This document shows positions 44,918 to 56,500 of a DNA stretch of 64,000 bases, piece by piece; the stretch's first letter is position 1, and every line of letters begins with the position of its first letter. The DNA is taken from the NCBI GenBank assembly GCA_905160935.1, contig CAJHZI010000307.1, forward strand, positions 434,001 to 498,000, written 5' to 3'. The stretch is from Enchytraeus crypticus (taxonomy: Eukaryota; Annelida; Clitellata; Enchytraeida; Enchytraeidae). The notes under the pieces are model-generated. The model was not told the origin of the DNA and ran no database searches. It saw only the letters and a list, made by a program, of their open reading frames with translations. Position numbers and translations under genes: made by a program.

Positions 44918-46564
44918 CTAAAGATCACAAAACATAAAATTGAAATAATATTTATTTCTATTACACTCGAAATTAAAGATTACTTTATGAAAAACGTACA
45001 TACACGTTCATGTTATTATATTAGAAATTGCAAATTTACCAAATAGACATAAATAGGCTATTAGACAAACACTTTCAAATCAAGTCTCAAGCAATTAATA
45101 TACATATGACTAGATATCAATATTCTCAGTACATTTCAAGCATTAACTTCTCAAATAAACATTCATGCAATGCTCACACTGAATAAGACACTGATTTCTC
45201 ATTATATTTGGATTTGTTTTCCGGATTTTTGAATTTGTATACAAAGGTTGTACTAAACACAAACCTACACTAATTTTGAGATTTTTTCAGATGATTCTAC
45301 CAATCAGCATACAATTTGGCAGATTAACTTTAAAATGTAAAAAATTATTTAAATTATATCTAGCATATGGATCATTACTTATGCACTGAAAAGATTTCAA
45401 CAATACAGCATAGTTTTACGGACGTTAAAATTCCATTAAAATTGCAGAGTAGTCCTATTTGTAGTTTCATCCGATTCTGGCGTTAAAATGTTAAAACTTT
45501 TGAAAAAATTTTGAATTTTGTATGTGTGTTTCAATGCCATATAACTGGAGTTTCAGAATTCAAACTTGGTACGGGACTTACAGAACAAAGACGTCCGCTT
45601 TAACTGATTTAAAATTCATTTTGTAAATCTTGGCTGTTGCTAAAACAGCAAAATCGGCACTGCCACCTACTAAATACTTTAAAATAATGTAAATAGCTTC
45701 ACGTGCAAATGTTTACAAATAGTGCAAATAAAGTATTAATTGACAGATGATTGACGGACCATGTTAGCGCAACTCCCTTCTTGACGGACACTGTCACTCT
45801 CAATCAATATGGCCGCTATAAACTGCGTTGTCTTCGTTCAGTACGATCAAAATATTCATTAATTTTAGTAAAAAATTAAGCATTTGTCAAATAATGGTTT
45901 TTCTAGATGAAACCGAAGAAATGAATATAGTAAAGATAAAGTTGAAGTAAAGTGTTAACTTTAAGCTATCTAAATAAGAAAAGTAATGATCTTCACTTGT
46001 TGTTATTTTTGTAACGCAATCTATGATTGGATGAATATATTGAACAGATCGCTCTACAGACGCCTGATTGTTTTGTTCAGTAGAATTCTCGACCGCCCTT
46101 TATCGACTCAAAGAGTCGACAGTGGCTATAGTTATAATTTTTAAAATGTAGTTAATGCGATATCTTATTTCTCCATGTTTTGAATCATTTAAAATTAATA
46201 ATTAAGTGGTAAGTTACATTTTACTCTATAGATTACTTTCATTATTAAAGAAGCATCTTAAAACGTACAACTTATGAAATTTGATAATTAAACTCTAGCG
46301 GTCTAGGGCCTATCGTCTGGGGGCGTGCACAGCTAGGTATCTCGGACATGCCCCCATGTAGTTATCAATGAAATATCAATGAAATCAATCAAGTTGCGTA
46401 CAGTGTTAAATTAAATTACTATTTTTAAATACTCTTATCAATTATTTATTTAATACCATTTTTTAAATTTTTGTAGACTTTGCATCTGCGTATGTAAAAA
46501 TAGTTAAATAATATATCAAAATTATGCATAGAAAAAAAGTAAAGCATTGAAAATTTCTACAACA
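44918..46564. other. Upstream region of PREP; possible promoter, no exon recognised
   Basis: AT-rich overall, with an island of higher GC from about 45750 to 46120 containing AATATGGCCGCTAT (YY1-like) near 45805 and a TCGACTCAAAGAGTCGAC palindrome near 46105. One of these may mark the transcription start of PREP, but this cannot be shown from sequence alone. Confidence 0.35.
45741..45757 (+). promoter_or_regulatory. Adjacent TGACAG and TGATTGAC sites (PREP/MEIS and PBX-PREP motifs)
   Basis: TGACAGATGATTGACGG joins a PREP/MEIS monomer core (TGACAG) and the first eight bases of the PBX-PREP composite site TGATTGACAG. It lies about 820 bp upstream of the first recognised PREP exon. Autoregulation is an inference. 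Confidence 0.35.
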
Positions 46565-46715
46565 ACAACAACACTACGATTAGAGTGCTACTGTTGTCCA
46601 TGACAACATTGAGCACTGTGATACCAAATCAAAGCCGATGAGCAGAGTGAGGGTCCATAAACGGTGCGTGCCAAAATCCGGGTGGTCAGTCCAAGGATCA
46701 TAATAATGCTAATGA
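46565..46715 (+). repeat. Dispersed repeat family D
   Basis: CAACAACAACACTACGATTA, GAGTGCTACTGTTGTCCATG and ACAACATTGAGCAC, then AAACGGTGCG and CAGTCCAAGG; parallels 13206..13370. Confidence 0.55.
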
Positions 46716-47360
46716 AGCATTGATAAGGGAAGCATAATATGTCAGTCCAGTACATAAGATCATGTGAACTGAACGTTTGATAAATCTAATTCAAATTGAA
46801 CCTATCTGAAGTAAAATTTTATTAGTGAGAATTATTGTACCCGGTATATGTATTAGTTCATGCGAGGGTCAGTTGATTTTATTTTAGAATATCATTGAAA
46901 AATGCATATTATGTTCTCCAGTTTATATTTAAATTAATTGTCTATATTTCTGTTTCTATAAGAAATACTGTTTAAGTCAATTTACAATTAAGAGATATAA
47001 TTATATTATAATTTATATGGAAACACATCGACAAATTTTCAAAAAATAAAATTAATGTTGAATATTTGATCATTGAATAAAGAAAAAGAGTTTGCAGAAC
47101 TGACTTGAAATGAAACTATTTAAAATAACAATGATATATCATACATAAAATTAGAAAAGTTGAAATAAGAGTGCTTTTATCATTATAATGGAAGCATTAA
47201 AACGTACGAATCGATGTAAATCCAGAAAGTGTTAAATTTTTAACTGCGCAATATAATTACTTATTACGATCGCCTATCGGGGACCTTCTTGGATGACTGA
47301 ATAATTATCATATTTTAGCGCTCTTTATGGAATGTATTTTGACTTGATGATCAATAACAC
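46716..47360. other. No recognised feature
   Basis: AT-rich, no ORF or repeat recognised. Confidence 0.4.
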
Positions 47361-47361
47361 C

Positions 47362-47458
<97 letters not shown>

Positions 47459-47490
47459 TAATAATAATAATAATAATAATTATTATTATT
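47361..47490. repeat. (AAT)n microsatellite
   Basis: About 40 AAT triplets followed by a short ATT run. Poly-Y and poly-I ORFs in all phases are artefacts. It directly abuts the 3' end of the minus-strand family A SINE, which suggests it grew from the SINE tail. Confidence 0.95.
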
Positions 47491-47494
47491 ATAA

Positions 47495-47755
47495 TAACAC
47501 ACATTATAGTGAAACGATCAACTACGTTGATATCTATCACTTATAATACCACATGTTAAATCCGATAGGCAATTTTGTCCATTTTTCGTGTAACCAGTCC
47601 AGTGAATGCCCGAGATTTTACTCTCAGATCAGCGCGGCTGGGGTTCGAACCCACGAGGATTCAATTCACCTCAGGATCTGTCATTTAAAACTTCATGACG
47701 TTATCTACACCTCTAACCACATTGCTCTATTGAGACATTCAATAGCGTCTAAACC
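47495..47755 (-). repeat. tRNA-derived SINE, family A, full length (left member of inverted pair)
   Basis: Minus strand: GAATGTCTCAATAGAGCAAT (A box region), GTTCGAACCCCAGCCGCG (B box region), and the tail through GTTGATCGTTTCACTATAAT. Confidence 0.88.
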
Positions 47756-47796
47756 ACCTAAACCGTCCATCAATAGAAACAATCAATTAACAATTG

Positions 47797-48045
47797 AATG
47801 TCTCAATAGCGCAATAGTTATAGGTGTAGATAACGTCATGAAGTTTTAAATGACAGATCCTGAGATGAATTGAACCCTCATGGGTTCGAATCCCAGCCGC
47901 GCTGATCTGAGAGTAACATCTCGGACATTCACTAGACTATACGGAAAATGGATAAAATTACCTAACGGATTTAACATGTGGTATTAAAAAGTGATAGATA
48001 TCAACGTAGTTGATGGTTTCACTCTAATGTGTGTTATTATTATTA
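47797..48045 (+). repeat. tRNA-derived SINE, family A, full length (right member of inverted pair)
   Basis: TGAATGTCTCAATAGCGCAA (A box region), GGGTTCGAATCCCAGCCGCG (B box 47883..47893), CTGATCTGAGAGTAACATCT, GATTTAACATGTGGTATTAA and the end GTTTCACTCTAATGTGTGTT then ATTATTATT. Head to head with the copy at 47495. Confidence 0.9.
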
Positions 48046-49924
48046 ATCTTTAATGGAAAGTTTATCAAAGAAATATTTTAAATGTCTGGATTCTGGAATT
48101 TCTATCTATGGTTTAAAACGTAAACATTTTATTTATATTTTCATGGTGCTTGTATTGTTCTATATTATGTTACTCAAAAATCAAACAAACAAAATAACAG
48201 GAGGCATACCGTCATTCATGATAATATCTAGCACTTTGGAATCATAGTCAAACCGATTGATAGAAAACAGAAAGATTAATTTATCTGTATTTTCAGTATA
48301 AAGGACACCACTCCAATCCAAGGAGGAGTATGCGTTTGTGTACACTAATCTCTTCTGATGCAACGCTTTTGTCTCGATAATGACATCGAGATATGTCAAG
48401 CTATAGACTATTGGAAACGCACAGTATTAGTGATTCCTTAAATTTGGTAGTAAAATAGCTAATATATAAGAGAGCCGTGTTTACATTAAATTGTTGATTG
48501 GTTTCAAGATGTCTGTTGAAACCACCGTTATTCACCAAGTACATGTGGTATTAATGCATGATATGTTAGATGTCATCATGTGCTATCATTTCAATCACGA
48601 TCAATAATGGTGCATATAATCAGTGAATCAATTTAAAATAAAAAATAATAACGAAAAAATCTTAACTATGAATGCCGTGATTTTTAATTTTTTAGTAACT
48701 AAAATGAAGTGGCACAAATAGTGACTTTTATGCTGCTATGTAACACCCGGCCTAAATATCAAGCAGTAGTCATAAAATAATGTCACTTTACACTTCCAGA
48801 ATACTCAAGCCATTGGGACTAATGGCTTGTCTGAAATGCCAGAAACAATAAGAAACTATTAGATTTGTTTGTTTTCATAGCAGTTAATGTTAATTGCAGG
48901 TAATAGTGAGATCTAGCTGACTTTTTATATTTTATTTTTCTGCAAATGTATATCTGCCCATAATTGTGAAAATTAATTAACCTGGACTGGAAACAAAGCG
49001 ATAGTGATCTTGCAGTAAATGAAATAGTGATTGTGTAGTAAGAAAGAAGTGGATGGTGAAAAAGGTATTTTAAAGTGTTTTTAAAATATGCTGCAATGTG
49101 TATTTATGAATCTGCGATGAAAGCCTAGTTTATTTATATACTATAAATTTAATGTCACAGAAAAATGTTGTTGACTTAGCTTAGTTCACTAGTTATAGGC
49201 TCGGGGGGGGGGGGGTGGCCACTTGAGCCAAATAAGGCCTGAGTGTCACAGACTAATGGGATCGGGGTAACTATGCAGGTACGTCACTAATATTAAGCAG
49301 ATTTTCAATGACGTATCATGCATAATTTCAATTATCTTAAAATTATTTTGTCGTGTCTAATAATCAAGTTTTTTGCAGATTGTATGTAAAGGAGAGTTAT
49401 GTAAAGGAGAGCAATGAGGTGAGACAAAGAAGTTGTCCACTTGTCTTCAGGTCTCAGGGTGACATCTTGCACTGCAGTGGAATCTCTTGATCTTTCCCTA
49501 CTGTTAGCCTAGCAACATGAATATCTCAGATGGTATGGAATTCTGTAACCCTTAGATATACCTAATGTGATTCCTTATATATTTATTCTGCAGATAGATG
49601 GCAATGAAGAAATATGAACTGAAGTTAATCAATGCATTTTTAATATGTGGTGTTGGCGTCAGTTTTTCAAATTTCGTAGACAGAAAAAGTCAAATTCAGC
49701 AAAGATTGAAGAAATTGAGGAGAGTCTAACATCAGAAAGTTAACATAATTTTTTTATTTTTTTATTATTAGATTTTTTGTATGTATGATTATTATTAATT
49801 ATTATCATTATTTTTATTATTATTATTATTAGTTTGAAAAATTTGTTACTATTTCGGAAGTAACACTATTTTGTCATATAATTAGTGACAATGATCTAAA
49901 ATAAAGATTAATCACAGTGAGCAT
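48046..49924. other. Upstream region of PGC-1; first exon(s) expected here or further left but not found
   Basis: A G run at about 49204..49216. An unrecognised 72-codon minus ORF (48399..48181). Acceptor-like TTTTTTGCAG at 49379 and donor-like AATGAG/GTGAGA near 49420 could bound a small exon, but its phase does not match the next PGC-1 exon. A short duplicated TATGTAAAGGAGAG occurs near 49384..49410. Confidence 0.35.
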
Positions 49925-50085
49925 TGAGGATTGGAAGAAAGGCGAGGAAAACCCAGAGTAAGGTGGCTGCATGAGTTGAAACCGGCAATGGGACTGAAGA
50001 TTAAGAGCATCCACTGCTTAAAGTGGAGTTTTGTCTATGTGATCACTAGATTAATGGACCAACCTGGTAACACTTAATGAACTAA
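49925..50085 (+). mobile_element. LINE 3' end fragment (RTE/BovB-type C-terminus)
   Basis: One frame reads ERRGKPRVRWLHELKPAMGL, then LKWSFVYVITRLMDQPGNT and a stop. This resembles the GRPR-RW ... W-S-VYVVT-R-R-LDG end common to RTE-type and related LINE proteins. It is a different family from the one at 56150. Very short, 5'-truncated. Confidence 0.5.
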
Positions 50086-50186
50086 TTAATTACAAAATTA
50101 ACTAAACTGAATTAATGATTAATTAACTGGATGACATGCATTGCGTCTTCAACACTTCCAGTAACTGAATTGCAAAGTAGCCTCAC

Positions 50187-50442
50187 TAATGATTGTAATC
50201 ACTAATGATTGTAATCATTAATGATTACAATCACTAATGATTACAATCATTAGTGATTACAATCATTAATGATTACAATCATTAATGATTGTAATCATTA
50301 ATGATTGTAATCATTAATGATTACAATCATTAATGATTGTAATCACTAATGATTACAATCATTAGTGATTACAATCATTAATGATTGTAATGATTGTAAT
50401 CATTAATGATTACAATCATTAATGATTGTAATCATTAATCGT
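50187..50442. repeat. 16-bp TAAT-rich array with alternating orientation
   Basis: Units of ATTACAATCATTAATG and ATTGTAATCATTAATG alternate irregularly between the two orientations, so the array can fold on itself. The core GTAATCATTAAT is also the core of the array at 29893..30122. It ends about 100 bp before the first recognised PGC-1 exon. Confidence 0.9.
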
Positions 50443-50545
50443 TTGTACAATTGTTATACTTCAATGTGTGCTGCTTGTGCTGCTTGGACATTGTCAGGAA
50501 CACATTGTGGGGAAATTATATTTCTATTTGTGTTCTGTGTTTCAG

Positions 50546-50593
50546 GCATAGCTGCTGCAGATTTGACCAGTCTGCTGGAGCAGTTTGAACAGG
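50546..50593 (+). CDS. PGC-1 exon with LxxLL motif
   Basis: 48 nt, enters needing one base and leaves with one. Encodes IAAADLTSLLEQFEQ. Acceptor GTTCTGTGTTTCAG, donor CAGG/GTAGGT. A short exon confirmed by phase with the next and by the acidic LxxLL context typical of PGC-1 activation domains. Confidence 0.85.
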
Positions 50594-53500
50594 GTAGGTT
50601 TGCTAGTCACTTGATGTAAAAGGATTTAAAAATAAAGCAAACTAAGCATTATGTCATTATGAACTTAAATCTTTAGTGGCTTGGCTAAAATCCTTGTCTA
50701 GGCATTATTGAAAAGCAGTATATAACAATAATTCTTCGTTCTCTTCTCATTGTCTATACAAGTTGAGTCCATTTGTTTGGGTTCAAATTTGTGCCAGGTA
50801 TTAATTGATTAAGACCACAACAGCTCTTCTTGTTGGGTAAAATTTAAAACAGTAAATATATTTTATAATGCAAATAAAGTCTAAAGAATCAATTCATGAT
50901 ATATTTGTTACTGTATTGTTGCTGTATATTTTCAATGTTCAGTTGAATCGAGCATATTGTATGAGGTTGGAGACTTGGAGAACATTCAGTCATTTACCGT
51001 CAATCCGCAAGAACTGCAGGCCGGTAGCCATACTGCTACACGTGACATCAGCCATACTGGTACACGTGACTCAAGCGACTCGAATACTAACATACATTTA
51101 TCTCATAGTACTTCATTACCCTCAGTAGTTGCTAATGAAGCCAACATAAAAGAAGCGGAGACTATTCAACAGGACAGTTCTTCATTCGAAATGGGTCTAT
51201 TCAACCTTAGGCATCTAGTTGAGTTAGGTCTAGTGGATGAAAGTGCTTTACTTTTAGAAAGAGAAAAAAATCAAAGAGTTAATATTGAGACTGTTGACAC
51301 TAAAAAATCGAAGCAGGTATTCAACGAAAGCGTCAAACTTCAGAGAGCTAATTCTGAGGGAAATACGTGTAAAGATTCTAATAAGATTGCGAGCGACAAA
51401 TATAAAGCAAAATCTAGCAAGTCAAATGTGAGAGTACGAGATCGCGCTCAGTGGGAAAATGAAAAGAATGAGAGAAACTTTACAACAAACATTGCAGTTC
51501 AAGATAGTGTAGCAGATTGTCAGGAGGAGACTAATACAACTAAATTGGACAAAATACGTGATACCTTTATGTTAGAAAATAATGTAACTGATCGTTTTGA
51601 TACTAATAGTAATGTGATAAAGCAATATACTAAGCTCTCGGCTAAAACAAATGGCGGAGGCTTGAATGCTGTAATGGGAGAAAATTATACATATGACTGT
51701 AGTGAACCTGATCAGGAGACTACTGCTATTGTCAATAGTGAGATTCTTGATAAACAGTTTTCTCTCATTCCTAGTAGACAAGCTCGTCCTAATGAAAATC
51801 CTAATAAGAACTGTGATGATGTAAGTGAAGGGAATGCATTTAATCACCAGGATGACGGCAATACGGCCAGCATCATGGGTGATCAACAGCATCCTGTTAA
51901 TCCTGATCCAATTGATAATTCTATCAGTGGTCATGATTCGGGACTAGCCTGTGAACTGGAATGGGAATTTGATCCTTGGGGTGAGTTTAAGGAAGCAACG
52001 TTTGGTGCACCCGTACCGGATCTTCTAAATCCTAAGTTTCCACTTCCAAAGAGGAACAAGACTAAGAAGTCTTCTGTTACTGAGAGTGTCGAGACTGGAA
52101 CTGCAGGAACATCTTCTGCGACTGTGGATATGGTTGGATTTCCTGACACCCCCGCTGCTGATGGTATATTCGGGAAACGTCATGAAGAAAGTCGCAAGCG
52201 TGGTTTATTCGGACCTCATCGGCAGAAACCAAGAAAGAAACGTGAACTTGATGTTCCAGAAGAGCGATTCTATGACAGACTACCCAGCTATTACACTGTC
52301 TTCTCGTTACCTAATCGCACAGCCACTGGCATTAAAGTTGCACCCACCATTACTCCTCTGCCAGCAACGGAGCCTGTTGATAACCAGCCTCCAGTTTACG
52401 ACAAGCTGCCTTCATACTACAGTTGCTTCACTAATAGTACAGTTTTCGATGAAGACGGAGGAATGATCGAAAGAGTAATAAACCCGTTAATTGCTCGAGG
52501 CTCGGCTGTCGCTAAACCATTTGATCCTCATCATGCTGCTTCTTGGAGTGCTACTAGAGGCAACGGTTCAGAAAGAGCAGTTCCACATATCCTCTGTGAA
52601 TATAGTGGTAAAAGGTCAAATGATGGAATTCCTGGAGTCTCCCCCGATCGACTCTTGTCATCTGGTACTGGAATGAGTACTATGGGAGAGATGGGATATC
52701 AGAGGCGAGAGAGAGCCCACTCCCCACAGTATTCAGTAGATCTGCTGAAGCCTCGTCTACGTGCACATCGTCGTGGTAGGTCGTCACTGATGGCGACTTC
52801 GACCGGTGAAGCGTCATTCACGCCTAATATTGAGTTCCAGAGTGACTACGTTAGATCTCCTCGCAGGTTTGTTTCACCGTGTTAGAGTTATGTTTATGGG
52901 TTGTTTGCTTGTGTAGTCTGTAGTAATTACAACATAATATAATAAATGTGAGACGTGTCCTGGCGGATTTACAAAGATAGTGTAGTGGTTGTTTAATAAG
53001 AATTGATGACTTTCATTTACTAAAGTTTCATTATGTGTGTCTTATTTCTCTTTTTATTTGCTTTTAGAAATATGACTTTGACATGAGCTTTTAGAGCATT
53101 CACCATGTTATTTGAATAAAGTTTTTCACTGTTAGAAATTGTTTTAATCAATTTGCTACTACTACTGAAATATAAATCATGTAATTACCTGATACTCTTA
53201 GACATCTTGGTCTGTTATTAAGTAAATATAACTAGTTTCTATCTGCCAGTGATGTTGCTGAGTAGCAATACTGACTTTTAATGATTACATTATGTCTATT
53301 TATTTATTTATTTCAGACGCTATACAGTGAGAGGACCCAGAAAGTTGAGGCATCAACTAAACGATCGAGAGAGATATGTAAGTATTATCTACTGTTGCAT
53401 TGTTTATTTAATTTTATTGTATAATTACATTTGTTTCCTTTATTACTTGTAATAAATGTTATTTAGAATTGTTTTCATGAAACTAGAAAGAGATGTCCTC

Positions 53501-56500
53501 AAGATTGATAAAATTTAGTGGTCCACGGATCAAGTAATATCCTGACCCAATATGGTTGCCCATAAACATCAACTTTTAGGAACTTCTGCCCCACAAATCT
53601 AATTCTATTATACGCCTGCCTAGTGTTTACTGTGGAAGATTTTAGTGCAGCATGTTAAAGCCTGTTCTTTGTTTTGGCCATATTCTAGGAGAAACGCCAT
53701 ATTCTCTACATTGGCAGAATACCGAAAGGCTACGTCAATGATCAGCTGAGGCGACAATTTGGAAGATTTGGAGAGATTGAAACTAGTTCTGTTCACTTTA
53801 GGGAAACCGGGTAAGGTTCATTTATAATTTAATTTTAGTGAAAAAAGATGATGCCTACTTTTTAAGAATTGTTTTCTTTAAGCTATAGGTCGAATGGCAT
53901 AAACTAGAATTAATGGTATTGCATCACTCTGTAAAGAATATGCTTTGCTGAATATGTTTAGGTGATGTGTGATGATTTAGTGGCTAATCATGTGTGATTT
54001 CACATTTTGAGGAGTTTGTCAAAAATCTGTTTCAAATGCTCATGATATTGTGTACCATTATATCATGTCATCCTAGCTGATGATTAAGTTCTTAAAAATA
54101 AATTATGTTAAACGTGTTAGTTAGGATCTTAGACGATTTTATTACATAGTGATCCTTTAGGTAGATTTTGATCTTTAGGTACTTTGTTGCCTATGACTGG
54201 CTGCTCATCTACAGTATTGTTTGTAAGTTGAGTTACATTTTTGTTGACAGAGATAATTACGCATTTGTGACATACAAGTCAATGTCATCAGCCATCGCAG
54301 CCAATGACAGTAAGTGTAGCATGTTGATACAATCTGATTAAATTTTTATTATATCTAATATCTACTCTAAATCAAAATATATCACTTCTGAATGAATCGT
54401 TTAAATGGTATGTAATAAACTATCTACTGTTATTATTTATTGTTGGTTGAACGCTAGTCTCTGGAATTATAGGTCAGGTCTCGAGTCCGAAACTGCATTA
54501 CAACATCGTTTGTTTTCTTCTGTATGGGCGCATAAAAAGCCTGTAGTGTACACTTGGTGGTGTCAGGTCGAAGAAGGGCCTTAAAGCTCCATTCCTATGT
54601 AGACCCTTTAGTGTAGACCCTATAAAATGGAACATGTAGGCACATTAAAAAGATGTTAATATTTATTATTGATAATTAAGTATTCTAAGGGGGGAAGGTC
54701 AATTTTCTAAGGGGAGAAGGTCTATTAATTGAGGTCATAGTAGGTAGAATGGAAGGAAAAAGAGGCAGGGGCAGGCCGAGATTAGGTATGTTAGATTATT
54801 TAAATACCCACTCATATGGGAAAGTGAAGAAAGCGGAAAACAGAGAAGAGTGGAGGCATTATATACCATGGACCTGCCAGTAGGCAGTACACTAAGAGGG
54901 AGATGTACTCGTTATTAAACTGTTATCAAACAAGGCCTGTGCTTAGCACTCCTATGTCATTAATCTCTTATCAAACAAAGCCTGTGCTTTGTCACTCCTA
55001 TGTCATTAATCTCTTATCAAACAAAGCCTGTGCTTGTCACTCCTATGTCATTAATATCTTATAAAAAAAAGCCTGTGCTTATCACTCTCATGTTATTAAT
55101 CTCTTATCCATCAAAGCCTATGTTTAGCACTCCTATGTTATTAATCTCTTATCAAACAAAGCCTATGTTTAGCACTCCTATGTCATTAATCTCTTATCAA
55201 ACAAAGCCTGTGCTTTGTCACTCCCATGTTATTAATCTCTTATCAAACAAAGCCTATGTTTAGCACTCCTATGTTATTAATCTCTTATCAAACAAAGCCT
55301 ATGTTTAGCACTCCTATGTTATTAATCTTTTATCAAACAAAGCCTATGTTTAGCACTCTCATGTTATTAATCTTTTATCAAACAAAGCCTGTGCTTATCA
55401 CTCCTATGTCATTAATCTCTTATCAAACAAAGCCTGTGCTTTGTCACTCCCATGTTATTAATCTCTTATCAGACAAAGCCTGTGCTCTTCACTCCCATGT
55501 TATTATGTTTAACTAGTCTCGATGTGTTGTAGCTTTAGCTAAGTGAGTATTAATTTGCTCTTATTTGCAGATGGGAATCTGTTACCAGGATGTGAAAACT
55601 TTGATATCTGCTTCGGAGGTCGTAGAAAGTTCTGTGATACTGATTATACTGATTTAGGTTTGTATATTATACATAATTAAAATAATAGGAAACTAGATCT
55701 ATGTAAGATGTAAAACAAAAATATAATGTATGGCTATATGGATTATTGGAACATTTTATACTTAGAAAAATACTGTATAAGAAGAAATGGCTTGAAGAAA
55801 CTGACTAACATTAGGACTTTTGTATATTTTGTGTAATAAATTCTCTTTCAGAAAACGCTTTTGCTCACTGGACTGACACAGTTTAGGAATGCTTTTCTTC
55901 AATACTTTTTTCAGATTGAATATTATTATCCCTTTATCAGTGTGAACTGATTTGTAGTGATGTGTGTGATACAGAGACGTCACAGATATCATCATCGAAT
56001 GAGGAAATGAAATTTTAATTTTAATTTGATATTATATATACTTACAAGCATATATACTAGGTAGGTTTTTGTAGGTTTTTTGTACATATGTATATCATAT
56101 TAGGTGCAAAAGACGTTTATGGCTTTCTTAAAGCAAATACAGCTAAAAAAAACCTTGGATCATAAGCGAGATGCTAGACAAAAATGGATGAATGGAGGAA
56201 ATGGAAAAGTATTGACACCAGTCATGACCGAAGGAAATATAGAAGCTTAAACAGTGAACTTAGAAAAATTACAGACAAAGCAAAAGATCATTGGTGGAGT
56301 GAAAAGTGTGATGATTTAGCAGAATATGATAGAAGAGGGAGATTGGATCTATTATACCAGGAAGTCAGGATATTAACAAGAATGGATAAGAAAAAGAAAG
56401 GAGATGCAAAGAACATTAGTATAATGGGTAAAGATGGGGAATTGAAGACAGAGCTGGAGAAAGTAAAAGAAAGATAGAGAGAATATGTAAAGGAATTGTA

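Noticed and set aside
47308-47559. Poly-Y and poly-I ORFs on both strands
   Set aside because: Translation of an (AAT)n microsatellite.
48181-48399. 72-codon minus-strand ORF between PREP and PGC-1
   Set aside because: Reads plausibly and has an acceptor-like TATAG in front, but no family could be named and no partner exon seen.
49379-49420. Possible 5' exon of PGC-1 (acceptor TTTTTTGCAG, donor GAG/GTGAGA)
   Set aside because: Its ATG frame leaves two bases, while the next exon needs one, and nothing in it resembles a PGC-1 N-terminus.
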